Shown: positions 20,513 to 29,814, counted from the first letter of the stretch. The stretch is DNA of 64,000 nt from Myxococcaceae bacterium (GCA_019686135.1 JADGHL010000007.1:1-64000), one strand, 5' to 3'. Notes: generated from the letters alone by a model not told the origin. Program-made: numbers and translations.

Positions 20513-21007
20513 GTGACCGGACCGGATTCAGATTCCGAAGCAGCGCCGAGGGAGATCGAACGCAAGTACCTGCTGCGCGGGCTCCCGGACGAGGCGAGGG
20601 CGCGCGGGGTGCCGAAGGAGATCGAACAGGGGTGGATCCCGGGCACGACGCTGCAGGAACGTCTGCGGCGTGTGCGCGCCGCGGACGGATCCGAACGCCG
20701 CTTCCGCACGGTGAAGCTGGGGCGCGGCGTCTCGCGCATCGAGGTGGAGGAGGAGACGCCGGCGGACCTCTTCGAACGGATGTGGCCGCTGACCGAGGGC
20801 CGGCGGGTGCACAAGCGGCGGTGGGTCGTGGAGTCGGGCGAGCGCCGGTGGGAGATCGACGAGTTCCTCGATCGCTCGTTGGTGCTGGCGGAGATCGAGC
20901 TGGAGCGCGAGGACGAGCCGGTCGTCCTTCCGGAGTGGCTGGCGCCCTGGGTGGTGCGCGAGGTCACCGGCGAGGACGCGTACGTGAACGTGAACCTCGC
21001 CCGGTAG
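20513..21007 (+). CDS. CYTH-domain phosphohydrolase (triphosphatase-like)
   Basis: A 164-residue protein from the GTG at 20513, which follows an in-frame-unrelated coding end and gives a start just before the domain. The EIERKYLL segment holds the defining E-x-E-x-K. Further charged strands follow: LQERLRRVR, FRTVKLG, RIEVEEETP, KRRWVVE, WEIDEFLDRS and LAEIELERED, which line the anion-binding tunnel of CYTH enzymes. These hydrolyse inorganic triphosphate or related triphosphates with a metal. It is divergent from atoE with about 140 bases between starts. Longer upstream starts would extend into the atoE promoter region. Confidence 0.85.
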   Translation: MTGPDSDSEAAPREIERKYLLRGLPDEARARGVPKEIEQGWIPGTTLQERLRRVRAADGSERRFRTVKLGRGVSRIEVEEETPADLFERMWPLTEGRRVHKRRWVVESGERRWEIDEFLDRSLVLAEIELEREDEPVVLPEWLAPWVVREVTGEDAYVNVNLAR

Positions 21008-21064
21008 GCAGCCGCCTTCGAACGCACATGCGTCAGGAGCCTTCCGGCGCTATGAGCGTCGCGC

Positions 21065-24000
21065 ATGTCGAACCTGGTCGTCGGAATGAAGGTGCGCTAC
21101 CTGCCGCAGCCCGACTGGGGCGTGGGGCACCTGGTGGCGCTGCACGAGAACGGGACCCGCGCGGAGGTGCAGTTTCCGGGACGGCAGGGGGGTGCGCCGG
21201 TGCTGGTGTCGACGCGCGGTGGGGCGCTCGTCGGCCATGCGTTCTCGGCGGGCGATCCGGTGAAGACGGACAAGGGCCGCGCGGCCACCATCCTGCGCGA
21301 GGAGGAGGGGGCGCGCGGGCTGCGCCGCTACGCAGTCCGCTTCGAGGACGGCAGCGAGGACGAGTTCCCCGAGAGCGCGCTCCGGGCGGCGCCGCCGAAG
21401 CCGGACATGCTGATGCTCCTTCGCGACGGGCGCGTGGGCGATGCGCAGGCGTTCGAGCTCAGGCGGCAGGCGCTCTTCCTCGACGACGAGCGGCGCAACG
21501 ACGCGCTCGGGGCGCTGTTCGCGTCCCGGGTGATGGTGAAGCCGCACCAGGTGGGCGTGGTGCAGCGCGTACTGTCCGCACGGCGGCCGCGGTTCGTGCT
21601 CGCGGACGAGGTGGGCCTCGGCAAGACCATCGAGGCGGGGATGATCTTCTCCGCGCTCCGCCTCTCCGGGCTCGCCAACCGCGTGCTGGTGGTGGCACCC
21701 AGCCACCTCACGGTGCAGTGGCTCGCGGAGCTGTTCCACAAGTTCAACCAGCTCTTCACGCTCCTGGATGGCGACCGCTACCTGCAGTCGCTCAAGGAGC
21801 AACCGGGCATCAGCCCCTGGGCGCGCTTCCCGCGCGTGGTGACCTCGCTGGAGATGCTCTCGCGCGCCGAGGAGCACGTCGCGCAGGCCGGCGCGGAGAA
21901 CGCCTTCTGGGACCTGGTGATCATCGACGAGGCGCACCACCTCAAGGGCGAGAAGGCGTTCGCTGCGGCGAAGGCGCTGGCGAAGAACACCTGGGGGTTG
22001 TTGCTCCTGACCGCCACGCCGATGCAGCTCGACCCCGAGGAGTACCGCGGACTGCTCACGTTGATCGATCCCGAGACCGCGCCGACCGCGGCGGGCTTCC
22101 GGGAGCGGCTCGCGCGGCAGGAGGAGCTCTCTGCGGCGGTGCGGGCGCTGTTGTCGTCCGGCGGCGGTGGCAAGGCGAAGAGCGCGGCCGGTGCGATCGA
22201 GGCGCTCGCGGCGAAGTTCCCGGACGATGTGAAGCTGAAGCAGCGGGCGGACGATCGCGACGCGCTGCTCGCCCACCTCGCGGAGACCTACTCTCTGTCC
22301 GAGCGGCTGATCCGCAACCGCCGCGCGGTGGTGGGCGGGTTCGCCGAGCGCCGCCTGCGCCGCCACGAGGTGACGCTGAGCGACGCCGAGGAGAAGGCGC
22401 GCGAACAGGTGCTACAGACGCTCCGCGAGAGCGGGACGCTCAAGGGGGCGCCGCTCTCCAACCTGCTCCGCCGCCTCGAGTCATCCCCTGCCGCGTTCAA
22501 CGAGACGGTGCGGAGCGCGAAGGCCCTGGCCACGATGCAGGACGCGCTGCTTCTGCCGGATCGCGACGCCAAGCTGCAGGCGTTCCTGCTGGTGCTCCGG
22601 GAGATTTGGCAGGCGGAACCGGACGCGAAGGTGCTGGTGTTCACCGAAGCGCGCGCCACGCTCGAGTGGCTGCAGAGGCAGCTATCGATGCAGAACGTGG
22701 AGGCACTCGGGTACCACGGCGATCTGCAGTTGGTGGAGCGTGACCGGCAGGTGGCCCGCTTCCGCGATCCGGAGGGACCGAAGGTGCTCATCTGCACCGA
22801 GGTCGGCGGCGAGGGCCGCAACTTCCAGTTCGCGCACCACCTGGTGAACTACGACCTCCCCTGGAGCCCGGCGACGATGGAGCAGCGCATCGGCCGGCTG
22901 GACCGCATCGGCCAGACCCGGCCGGTGGAGATCCACGTCTTCGATCCGAAGGGCACGCTCGCCTCCGAGGTGCTGGCGCTCCTCAGCGAGGCGATCGGCG
23001 TGTTCGACGAGACGGTGGGTGGCCTAGACGCGGTGCTGGAGGAGGTGGAGGGCCGGCTGACGGAGCTGGCGCTCACCTCGCCGGAGGTGCGCGCCGCGTA
23101 CGCGAAGGAGCTGAAGGGGAAGGTCGCCGCCGCGAGAGACCAGGTGAAGCGCGCATACGACCCGCTGCTGGATCTGCGCAGCTTCGATCGCGCCGCGGTG
23201 GAGGCGCTGGTGCGGCGCGCGCAGGAGCGGATGGGGATCGACGAGGAGGAAGGGGACGACGACGCGCCCGGGCTGGAGGACGGCCTGTGGACGATCGCGC
23301 GCGATCTCGACGAGCGCCTCGAGGACACGGTCACGGAGCTGGCGCGCCGGGTGGGGATCTCCGTGGACACGGAGGAGCAGGTCGAGGCGTTCCAGTGCGC
23401 GTTCCACTTCGGGCACGCGCTCAACGTAGAGGCGTTGCCGGGCATCGACCTCACGCAGGAGAAGACGTACCTGGGCACGTTCTGGCGCGACACCGCGGTC
23501 GAGCGCGAGGAGATCGAATACTTCGCCACGGGCCACCCGGTGGTGGAGGCGCTGTTCGGTTTTCTGCGCGACGGTCCGTATGGGCGCACGGCGTTCCGCT
23601 ACGTGGAGAAGCGCGGAGCGCCGAAGTCGAAGGGGCTGGAGGCGCTCTTCCACATCGTCCCGCCGGAGCCGGAGGACACCTCGCCCGGCGCACGGGTCCC
23701 CTCGCGGCAGCTCGCGCGGTTCATCGATCGCTGGCTGATCCACGTCGCGGTCACTCTGGGCCCGGATGGGAAGCCGAAGGTCGATCGCGCCGTGCTGCCC
23801 ACGCTCGAGCGGACCGGCCAGACGCTCAAGGGTGACCAGGTCCGCGCGGCGTTCCCGGACTGGGCGCGGTTCGTCGATCCCGCCGTCGCGCTGGCGACGA
23901 AGGAGGCCGAGGCGCAGCTGGCGGCCGTTGCGGCGAAGGCGAAGAAGGCGCTCGAAACCGAACGGGACGCGACGATCGCCCGGCTCCGTCTGTCGCTCGG

Positions 24001-24136
24001 CCACCAGGGTCTGGGCCAGAAGGCGATCGACGCCCAGGTGAAGGCGGAGGAGGCGCACTATGCGCGGCTTCTCGGGGCGCTCGCCGGCCTGAAGGTCGTT
24101 CCGGATGCGGTGGCCGGGTTCGTGATCAACCGCTGA
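21065..24136 (+). CDS. SNF2-family ATPase related to RapA/HepA
   Basis: A 1023-residue helicase-like protein. The N-terminal region (1-130) has small beta-barrel/SH3-like strands ([30 protein letters not shown]). The SNF2 ATPase follows: Walker A in [14 protein letters not shown] (about 180-193), DEAH box in [10 protein letters not shown] (about 286), and LLLTATPMQ. The helicase C part holds [27 protein letters not shown] and [11 protein letters not shown]. The C-terminus is rich in charged helices. RapA recycles RNA polymerase, and size and layout fit that branch, but a defence or repair role for an SNF2 ATPase cannot be excluded. No methylase or nuclease partner is adjacent. Confidence 0.85.
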   Translation: MSNLVVGMKVRYLPQPDWGVGHLVALHENGTRAEVQFPGRQGGAPVLVSTRGGALVGHAFSAGDPVKTDKGRAATILREEEGARGLRRYAVRFEDGSEDEFPESALRAAPPKPDMLMLLRDGRVGDAQAFELRRQALFLDDERRNDALGALFASRVMVKPHQVGVVQRVLSARRPRFVLADEVGLGKTIEAGMIFSALRLSGLANRVLVVAPSHLTVQWLAELFHKFNQLFTLLDGDRYLQSLKEQPGISPWARFPRVVTSLEMLSRAEEHVAQAGAENAFWDLVIIDEAHHLKGEKAFAAAKALAKNTWGLLLLTATPMQLDPEEYRGLLTLIDPETAPTAAGFRERLARQEELSAAVRALLSSGGGGKAKSAAGAIEALAAKFPDDVKLKQRADDRDALLAHLAETYSLSERLIRNRRAVVGGFAERRLRRHEVTLSDAEEKAREQVLQTLRESGTLKGAPLSNLLRRLESSPAAFNETVRSAKALATMQDALLLPDRDAKLQAFLLVLREIWQAEPDAKVLVFTEARATLEWLQRQLSMQNVEALGYHGDLQLVERDRQVARFRDPEGPKVLICTEVGGEGRNFQFAHHLVNYDLPWSPATMEQRIGRLDRIGQTRPVEIHVFDPKGTLASEVLALLSEAIGVFDETVGGLDAVLEEVEGRLTELALTSPEVRAAYAKELKGKVAAARDQVKRAYDPLLDLRSFDRAAVEALVRRAQERMGIDEEEGDDDAPGLEDGLWTIARDLDERLEDTVTELARRVGISVDTEEQVEAFQCAFHFGHALNVEALPGIDLTQEKTYLGTFWRDTAVEREEIEYFATGHPVVEALFGFLRDGPYGRTAFRYVEKRGAPKSKGLEALFHIVPPEPEDTSPGARVPSRQLARFIDRWLIHVAVTLGPDGKPKVDRAVLPTLERTGQTLKGDQVRAAFPDWARFVDPAVALATKEAEAQLAAVAAKAKKALETERDATIARLRLSLGHQGLGQKAIDAQVKAEEAHYARLLGALAGLKVVPDAVAGFVINR

Positions 24137-24168
24137 CTGTCGCAGGGGGCTCGGGTAGATCGCCGCGC

Positions 24169-24777
24169 ATGGCCACACTCGTCCTCATCCGTCACGGGCA
24201 GTCGATCTGGAACCTCGAGAACCGCTTCACCGGCTGGGTGGACGTTCCGCTCTCGCCGAAGGGGCGCGAAGAGGCGAAGCGCGCGGGCGAGCTGATCCGC
24301 GATCTGAAGTTCGACGTCGCCTACACGTCGATGCTCTCGCGCGCGCAGGAGACGCTGCGGATCGTGCTGGAGACGATCGGCCAGCAGCCGCCGATCATCC
24401 GCGATCAGGCGCTCAATGAGCGGCACTACGGCGACCTGCAGGGCCTCAACAAGGCGGAGACGGCGGCGAAGTACGGCGACGCGCAGGTGAAGATCTGGCG
24501 GCGCTCCTACGACGTCCCGCCGCCCAACGGCGAGTCGCTCGAGCTGTGCGCCAAGCGGACGCTCCCGTTCTTCGAGCGGGCGATCGGCGGCGACCTCAAG
24601 CAGGGCAAGAACGTGCTGGTCGTCGCCCACGGCAACTCCAACCGCAGCATCGTGATGGAGCTGGAGCACCTCACCGGCGAACAGATCGTCGGCGTGGAGC
24701 TCGAGACCGGCGTGCCCATCGTCTACGAGATGGACGCGTCGCTGAAGGTGCTCAACAAGACCATCCGGCACCACTGA
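24169..24777 (+). CDS. gpmA: 2,3-bisphosphoglycerate-dependent phosphoglycerate mutase
   Basis: A 202-residue histidine-phosphatase-fold enzyme interconverting 3- and 2-phosphoglycerate in glycolysis. The catalytic [11 protein letters not shown] lies at residues 5-15; His9 would carry the phosphate. [14 protein letters not shown] supplies the conserved Glu and substrate-binding residues. [15 protein letters not shown] holds the second His, with Asn-Ser-Asn in place of the common Gly-N-S. Length matches the short bacterial form, about 50 residues less than the E. coli enzyme. The gene starts 32 bases after the helicase stop, so they may be cotranscribed. Confidence 0.93.
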   Translation: MATLVLIRHGQSIWNLENRFTGWVDVPLSPKGREEAKRAGELIRDLKFDVAYTSMLSRAQETLRIVLETIGQQPPIIRDQALNERHYGDLQGLNKAETAAKYGDAQVKIWRRSYDVPPPNGESLELCAKRTLPFFERAIGGDLKQGKNVLVVAHGNSNRSIVMELEHLTGEQIVGVELETGVPIVYEMDASLKVLNKTIRHH

Positions 24778-24873
24778 GCGCGTGGGAGCCGGCCCGCGCG
24801 CCGGCCTTCCCGGCGAACGCTGAGTGTCCGGCGCCCTGTCGATGCGCACCTGACGGGAAGCCGGAGGGACGTC

Positions 24874-25890
24874 ATGGTGCGCAGGTTGCGGTGGGTGGTC
24901 GGGACGGTGGCGGTGGCGATGCTGTTCGCGTGCGCCACCGAAGAGAGCGCCGAGCAGGAAGGCACCACGGTGGTCGTGCAGACGACCACGAAGCGCCGTG
25001 CCGTGGACGCGGAGCAGGCGCGCAGGCTGCAGCAGGCCGAAGCGGAACGTCGTGCCGCCGCCGAACGCGAGCGTCAGGCGCGCCGCCGCGCCGAACAGGT
25101 GCAACAGCGCGCCGAGGCGTTGAGGGCGCGCGAGTCGGAGCTGCAGGAGCAGGCCCGCCGCGAAGCGCAGCGTTCGACCGAGCTGTCGCAGCAGCTCGAA
25201 GCGCAACGTGCGCACGAAGCCGAACGGGCGGAGCAGGCTGCGCAGCAGGCCGAGGCGGCGGAGAAGCGCGCCGCCGCCGCCCGGCAAAAGCTGGAGCAGC
25301 GGGACGCTGAATTGGCGCAACTGCGCGCACAGCAGCAGGAGCTCGAGGCACGGCTGAAGGCGCAGGAGGAGGCCACGAAGCAGCGCGACGAGGCGCTCGC
25401 CGCCGAACGGCGCCAGCGCGAAGAGGCGGAGGCGCGCACGCGCGAGGCGCTGGAGCAGGTGGCCACCGTGAAGCAGGAGGCCCGCGGCCTGGTGGTCTCG
25501 CTGGCCGAGCCGGTCCTGTTCCAGTTCAACGAGGCGAAGCTCCGCTCGGGCGCCCGCGAGCGCCTGGATGTCATCGCGTCCGCGCTGCGCCAGTCCGGAG
25601 AGGGCTCGTTCCGGATCGAAGGCCACACGGATTCGATTGGCTCGGACGCGTTCAACATCGACCTCTCGCGGCGTCGCGCCGAGGCAGTACGCGACTATCT
25701 GATCGAAAAGGGCGTTCCGGCGGATCAGATCGAGGCGGTCGGCTTCGGAGAGCTCCGGCCGGTGGCGTCCAACGAGACCGCCAGCGGCCGCGCCGCGAAC
25801 CGGCGCGTGGAGATCGTCCTGCCGGAGTTCGGGCGCGGCCCCGCGGTGGGCGGCGCCGGGACCAGCGGAACGCCCGAGCCGGGGAGGTAG
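24874..25890 (+). CDS. OmpA-family lipoprotein with long coiled coil
   Basis: A 338-residue envelope protein. The lipobox is VAMLFAC (lipid Cys20). Residues about 50-210 form a long Ala/Glu/Gln/Arg coiled coil. The C-terminal OmpA/MotB peptidoglycan-binding domain holds FQFNEAKLRSGARERLD, RIEGHTDSIGSDAFNIDLSR, a QIEAVGFGELRPVASN segment and AANRRVEI. The lipid anchor puts one end in the outer membrane, and the domain should bind peptidoglycan, so it likely tethers the two. It has an own upstream gap of 96 bases. No partner is encoded next to it. Confidence 0.9.
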   Translation: MVRRLRWVVGTVAVAMLFACATEESAEQEGTTVVVQTTTKRRAVDAEQARRLQQAEAERRAAAERERQARRRAEQVQQRAEALRARESELQEQARREAQRSTELSQQLEAQRAHEAERAEQAAQQAEAAEKRAAAARQKLEQRDAELAQLRAQQQELEARLKAQEEATKQRDEALAAERRQREEAEARTREALEQVATVKQEARGLVVSLAEPVLFQFNEAKLRSGARERLDVIASALRQSGEGSFRIEGHTDSIGSDAFNIDLSRRRAEAVRDYLIEKGVPADQIEAVGFGELRPVASNETASGRAANRRVEIVLPEFGRGPAVGGAGTSGTPEPGR

Positions 25891-26141
25891 AGGGCTCCAG
25901 GGCGTGTGAAACACTGCGCGATGCCAGGGATGAATGCGGTGCGGACAGCGCACGACGAGCGCGGTGGTCCGTTGCGCGCTCACCGGGTACTCCGCAGCAG
26001 TGGCGTGGATCTCATAGGCGGCTGGGCAGGGCGAGGCGGGCTCCTTCGCGCTCGCACCGGGGCCCATCCGCGACGGTTGGAGTTGGACCCGGAGGTACGG
26101 CTGACGGGGAGATCCCACGATCGGCGAACCCGCCCGCTTGC

Positions 26142-26687
26142 ATGACGACGGTTTGGTACAAGGTCTCGTATCTGCTCGGCGTGGAAGGGAAGGTGACTCC
26201 GGCGTCGCTCGCCCGGGAGATGGGGGTGACGCGGCAGGCTGCGGGCAAGCATCTGAGGCGGATGGCCCAGCGCGGCCAGCTGGTGAGGGTCGGCGCGGCT
26301 CGGACGGTTCGTTATCTCGCGCCGCCCCGGGGCGCTGACGACCGATACCTCCCGACGCGATTCTGGGAGGGCATCACGCGCACGCAGCCTCAGGTGCACC
26401 GCATCCACCTCGCGCGTTCGGGCGTGGCGCTCAGGTGGCGCAAGCAGGTGAAGCCGTTGCTCGCGCACCTCGACTGGCAGCACCGCTTCATGTTCCTGGA
26501 CTTCGCCGGCGTCGAGGATGCCAGCGAGCCGTTCCTCGATGAGCTCCTCCGGGTCGCGCCTCAAAGTTCCTGCGCGCTGTTCATGCCCATCAACGTCTGC
26601 CCGGAGCTGCAGAAGAAGATCGCCCGGGTGAGGTTGATGACGGAGCGCGAGGGTTCGGACGACACGCCCGACGAGTGCTGCTCGTAG
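26142..26687 (+). CDS. Winged-helix protein with a DUF4325 (STAS-like) domain
   Basis: A 181-residue protein. Residues 8-60 form a winged helix: GVEGKVTPASLAREMGVTRQ then AAGKHLRRMAQRGQL. The C-terminal half has the DUF4325 STAS-like pattern, in particular FMFLDFAGVEDASEPFLDEL, followed by a helix and a closing ALFMPINVCPEL strand. DUF4325 proteins often carry such N-terminal DNA-binding domains and are thought to be regulators, but the signal is unknown. It is monocistronic and convergent with the thioesterase gene. The C-terminus ends in a Cys pair. Confidence 0.72.
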   Translation: MTTVWYKVSYLLGVEGKVTPASLAREMGVTRQAAGKHLRRMAQRGQLVRVGAARTVRYLAPPRGADDRYLPTRFWEGITRTQPQVHRIHLARSGVALRWRKQVKPLLAHLDWQHRFMFLDFAGVEDASEPFLDELLRVAPQSSCALFMPINVCPELQKKIARVRLMTEREGSDDTPDECCS

Positions 26688-26690
26688 CGC

Positions 26691-27176
26691 TCAGGCGCGC
26701 TCGTCGTCTTCGGCGGGCATCGGACCTTCCGGTCTCAGCTGTGTCTGCGACGCGGGGAGGTCCTTCCGGTACGGCGCCAGCGCCTTGCGGAAGTTCTCGG
26801 TCCATTCCACCGGCTTCCGCGTCCTGGGGTCGATCCGCACCATCGTCCGGGTGCCGGTGGCGTAGGGGAGATCCTCGTCGAGCGGTAGCAGGCAGAACCC
26901 GAACGTGAGGCTGGTGCGTCCGAGCTTTTCGACCCACACCCGCGCGCGGACCTCGCCCACGCCGATGACCGGGCGCAGGTACTCGAGGTGGTTCGCCCGC
27001 ACCAGCTGGAACTGATCCGGGTTCGACGTGTCGTCGAGGATCCCGCGCCAGCCCAGGTGCTTCCAGAAGGAGCCGACGGTGCGCTCGAAGTAGAGAATGT
27101 ACCGCGCGTTGTGGAGGATGCCGAACGCGTCGAGGTCGTCGAAGTAGACGCCGTGGACCTGCTCGTGGAACCGCAT
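26691..27176 (-). CDS. Acyl-CoA thioesterase (4HBT, YbgC-like)
   Basis: A 161-residue hotdog-fold thioesterase. The motif VYFDDLDAFGILHNARYILY near the N-terminus matches the 4HBT/YbgC active-site loop, with an Asp and a following His-Asn. The strands RARVWVEKLGRTSLTFGFCL and a TRTMVRID segment complete the fold. The ATG at 27176 is close to the family start; upstream in-frame sequence belongs to the preceding gene in another frame. It starts 11 bases after the FrnE-like gene, so the two are likely cotranscribed. Confidence 0.85.
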   Translation of the reverse strand: MRFHEQVHGVYFDDLDAFGILHNARYILYFERTVGSFWKHLGWRGILDDTSNPDQFQLVRANHLEYLRPVIGVGEVRARVWVEKLGRTSLTFGFCLLPLDEDLPYATGTRTMVRIDPRTRKPVEWTENFRKALAPYRKDLPASQTQLRPEGPMPAEDDERA

Positions 27177-27187
27177 GGTTCGCCCTT

Positions 27188-27823
27188 CTAATCGTTCCCG
27201 CCCGGCGCCGCCCTCGGCTTTCCGCCGGCACGGAGCACCGCCGCCTCGAGCACCTCGTACGGCTGGCACCCGACCACGAAGTACGGGCCGATGAAGAAGG
27301 AGGGGATCCCGGTCACGCCCTTGCGCTGGCCTTCGCGGGTGTGGTCGTCCACCCGCCGCTGAAAGACCGGATCGTCCGCAGCGGTGAGCGCCTTGTCCGG
27401 GTCGAGCCCGGCCTTCTCGGCGCACCGGCGCAGCACCTCGTCCTTTTCGAGATCCTCCTGCGCGCGCCAGTGCGCGTGCATCGCCGCGTTGCGAAAGGCG
27501 TCCAGCTTGCCCTCGTCCCGCGCGTGCTCGGCGATCGCCAGCGCGCGGCGGGTGTTGGGCAGGTGCGACACCTGTTCGAGCGGCGGATCGATCCCGAAGC
27601 TGGCGGAGAAGCGGCGCATGTGCTCGCGCATCGCCGGCAGCCGCTCCGGCGGGAAGATCTCAGAAAGCTCGCGCCCGCCCCTGGGCGTGTCCGGGCGCAG
27701 CTCGAACGGACGCCAGTCGATCTCCACGTCGTACGTCTTCTGCAGCCTGACCAGGCTGCTCTGCTCCGCGACGAAGCAGAACGGTCAGACGAAGTCCGAG
27801 TACAGCTCGATGCGAACGCTCAT
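27188..27823 (-). CDS. FrnE/DsbA-family thiol oxidoreductase, probable selenoprotein (UGA at codon 13)
   Basis: A 211-residue thioredoxin-fold protein read from the ATG at 27823, with TGA at 27785-27787 read as selenocysteine (U). The N-terminus is MSVRIELYSDFV-U-PFCF, so the TGA replaces the first Cys of the C-P-F-C redox motif (U13, C16). Every later codon is open to the stop at 27188 and family features continue: FGIDPPLEQVSHLPNTRRAL, the cis-Pro loop GIPSFFIG and the GCQPYEVLEA tail. Upstream in-frame TAG and TGA fix the start. The only GTG allowing a conventional call (27727) lies past the active site. A SECIS-like hairpin follows at 27742-27759. FrnE proteins form or reduce disulfides in the cytoplasm. 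Alternatives are a Cys-to-stop mutation or a base error. Confidence 0.78.
27742..27759 (-). promoter_or_regulatory. SECIS-like hairpin for selenocysteine insertion
   Basis: Reading the minus strand, GCAGCCT-GGTC-AGGCTGC forms a perfect 7-base-pair stem with a GGUC tetraloop. The stem starts 26 nt after the UGA and the loop lies at 33-36 nt. Bacterial SECIS elements lie inside the coding region within about 16-37 nt of UGA and present a G-U in the loop for SelB; the E. coli fdhF loop also has GGU. No part of the SelABCD machinery is in the window. Confidence 0.7.
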
Positions 27824-27878
27824 GGCGCCACATCACTAGCCGCGGACCCATGGCCGGGCAACCGGGACCGCGCCCGGT

Positions 27879-28397
27879 TCAGCCCACCTTGCGCTGTTCG
27901 TCGAGCGGCACCACCGGCGCGGCGGCGGTGGAGGCGGAGGACGGTTTCCCCACTTTCAGGCGCAACAGCAGCTTCGCGCTGGGGAGCAGGAACACCACCG
28001 CACCGATCCCGGCGAACCCCAGCGGCGCGCCCACCGGCGGGCTGTCGTGAAGCGTCCCCTGCAGGTTCGCCCAGGAGTAGTCACCATCGAGCGCGGTCTT
28101 CAGCGCGACGAGGTGCAGCACGGTGCCCGCAAGTCCGGTGACCACGCCGAGCGCGCCGACGATCCGCGCCACCCAGGCGAAGAACGCGCGCGACTTCGGG
28201 ACCACGGCGACGATGAGCAGCACCAGCCCCAGCGCCGAGTAGATCACCGGGATCCACTGGAGCAGGTTGTCGCTGTCCACGCCGACGAAGTGGGCGATCC
28301 ACGCGTCGGCCCCGAGCAGGATCAACCCGGGCAGGATGGCCAGGGCGATCGCCTTGCGCGAGTTGCGCCGGGCCCACAGCAAGAGTCTACCGATCAT
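27879..28397 (-). CDS. Multi-pass membrane protein, function unknown
   Basis: A 172-residue protein with four predicted TM helices: AIALAILPGLILLGADAWIA, VIYSALGLVLLIVAVV, WVARIVGALGVVTGLAGTVL and GFAGIGAVVFLLPSAKLLL. The N-terminus is basic (RLLLWARRNSRK), placing it in the cytoplasm. The C-terminal tail is a short Ser/Ala-rich cytosolic stretch. I recognise no family. It lies about 55 bases upstream of the FrnE-like gene on the same strand, so a shared transcript is possible. Confidence 0.65.
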   Translation of the reverse strand: MIGRLLLWARRNSRKAIALAILPGLILLGADAWIAHFVGVDSDNLLQWIPVIYSALGLVLLIVAVVPKSRAFFAWVARIVGALGVVTGLAGTVLHLVALKTALDGDYSWANLQGTLHDSPPVGAPLGFAGIGAVVFLLPSAKLLLRLKVGKPSSASTAAAPVVPLDEQRKVG

Positions 28398-28493
28398 CCG
28401 TCCTCCAGAAGGGCGATTGTGGGCGGATCAGATGCGGAAGGGGAAGCGCGGTGACGAAGGCTCCGGTCGCACGGCCGTTGGGCCAACGACGCG

Positions 28494-29066
28494 TCAGGCG
28501 CGCAACCGTTCGCGCAGCGCGCGGGCCCGGCCCTGCAGATCCGCGTCCATGCTGGTGAGCTCGATCGACTTCAGCCGTTCCGTCAGGCTGCTGGGCAACT
28601 TGCCCTTGAGCTTGCCCTCGCCCTCCATCGCCTCGAGCTTCGCCAGCGCCTTGTCGGCGATCCGCTCGCGCGGGTGGTCGAGCAGCGAATCGAGGAAGTA
28701 GGCGTCCTCGGGGAGGTCGGGGTACTTCTCCAGAAAGTCGATGACCCCCTGGACCCAGCTCTTCCGGTCCATCTCGCGCAGCTTCATCATCGCCTCGCGG
28801 CGCGCGTCCCGCTGCTGCTTCCTCTCGCCGGTGGGATCGAAGACCTTCGCGATGCCCTCGGGGAGATCGCCGTTGCCGGTGAAGAGCGCGTCCGCGGCGG
28901 CCTTGTACTTCTGGTAGCTCGCGCTCTGTTCGAGCCGCTGCTGTTCGCGGTCGTCGTGGCGCGAGTGGTACTTGCTCTTGCCGCGCTGCGCGTCGAGCTC
29001 CCGCCAGGTCTTTTTCCGCTTCCCGGTGAAGCCGGTGGAGTTGTCGTCGTCGTCTCTTCTGGCCAT
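28494..29066 (-). CDS. Charged helical protein, function unknown
   Basis: A 190-residue protein that starts MARRDDDDNSTGFTGKRKKT, a strongly charged and probably disordered head. The rest is mainly helical and rich in Lys, Glu and Arg (EQQRLEQSASYQKYKAAADA; EAMMKLREMDRKSWVQGVID). No signal peptide or TM helix is seen, so it is likely cytoplasmic. The ATG at 29066 is chosen because an AAGGG site sits correctly before it; a Met at 29075 is three codons upstream. It begins 14 bases after the preceding stop, consistent with cotranscription with 29080-29805. Confidence 0.6.
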   Translation of the reverse strand: MARRDDDDNSTGFTGKRKKTWRELDAQRGKSKYHSRHDDREQQRLEQSASYQKYKAAADALFTGNGDLPEGIAKVFDPTGERKQQRDARREAMMKLREMDRKSWVQGVIDFLEKYPDLPEDAYFLDSLLDHPRERIADKALAKLEAMEGEGKLKGKLPSSLTERLKSIELTSMDADLQGRARALRERLRA

Positions 29067-29079
29067 GACGTCCATCCCT

Positions 29080-29805
29080 TCAGGCGGGCCTGCGCGCGTT
29101 CCAGAGCGCCCACAGCCCGCGATAGACGAGCGCCCGGACCGCCGCGTCATCCTGCAGCTCGCTCCCGGCCAGCGCCTCGTCGGCGTACGCCGTGAGCGGG
29201 GCGGGGAGGCCGGCGCCGTCCGCCGGCGCCTGATCCAGCTCACCGCGCGCAATCGCGCGGAGCCCGGGTCCCCAACCCGTCTCCAGCATCGCAAACAACT
29301 CGAACAACAGATAGCGGGTGGTCGCGTACGCCTCATCCGACAACCCCGCCTCGTCGATCCACTGGACCAGCGCGTCCTCGCGGTTCTCGAACGCGTGCGT
29401 CAGCCGCTCGAGCGTGCGCGGATCGCCCTCGGGCAGATCCTCCACCCACCGCCACGCAGCTTCCACGAACGCGTCGTCGGGCTCTCCCGGAGAGAACACC
29501 GGCGGAGGCGTGGGTTTCGGCCGCTTCCTGGGCCGCGGCCGCTCGGTGGGCCGCAGCTCGACCGTGTTGCCGGAGGCGACCAAGTCCCACAGGCCCAGGA
29601 GGTTCTGGTACAGCCGCCGGGCGATCTCCGGATCGGGGAAGTGCGGCTCGCCTTCGAAGAGCCCGGGGATGACGGCGCTCGCCGCCTCGCCCGCCTGATG
29701 TCCGGCCACGAAGCGCGCCAGCACCCCCTGCGTGTCGAACCGGCTGCCGGCCAATTCGAGCAGCCCATCGAGCACCTCAGCGCCCTCGAAGTGGCGTTTG
29801 AACAT
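29080..29805 (-). CDS. Hypothetical cytoplasmic protein with Pro/Arg-rich linker
   Basis: A 241-residue protein. The N-terminal half (FDTQGVLARFVAGHQAGEAA, then EIARRLYQNLLGLWDLV) is helical. A Pro/Arg linker (RPRPRKRPKPTPPPVFSPGE) separates it from a second helical part with DDAFVEAAWRWVEDLPEG and TRYLLFELFAMLETGWG. No known family is recognised. It lies between the methyltransferase gene and the charged-helical gene on one strand with gaps of 9 and 13 bases, which suggests a small operon. Confidence 0.62.
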   Translation of the reverse strand: MFKRHFEGAEVLDGLLELAGSRFDTQGVLARFVAGHQAGEAASAVIPGLFEGEPHFPDPEIARRLYQNLLGLWDLVASGNTVELRPTERPRPRKRPKPTPPPVFSPGEPDDAFVEAAWRWVEDLPEGDPRTLERLTHAFENREDALVQWIDEAGLSDEAYATTRYLLFELFAMLETGWGPGLRAIARGELDQAPADGAGLPAPLTAYADEALAGSELQDDAAVRALVYRGLWALWNARRPA

Positions 29806-29814
29806 GACCCATCC

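Noticed and set aside
17878-21066. Minus-strand frame of about 1060 codons across 17.9-21.1 kb
   Set aside because: It covers the lipoprotein and transporter genes in the wrong frames; only its shadow composition keeps it open.
25906-26145. 79-codon frame between the OmpA-like and winged-helix genes
   Set aside because: No ribosome site, no hydrophobic or domain pattern, and it overlaps the winged-helix start.
27188-27727. Conventional FrnE-like gene from the GTG at 27727
   Set aside because: It lacks the U/CxxC active site and the first strand, while an upstream ATG in the same frame gives a full-length protein through one TGA.
27761-27781. Alternative hairpin TCTGCTTC/GGAGCAGA just after the UGA as SECIS
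   Set aside because: Its loop lies only about 12 nt after the UGA and lacks the GGU form, so the later hairpin is the better candidate.
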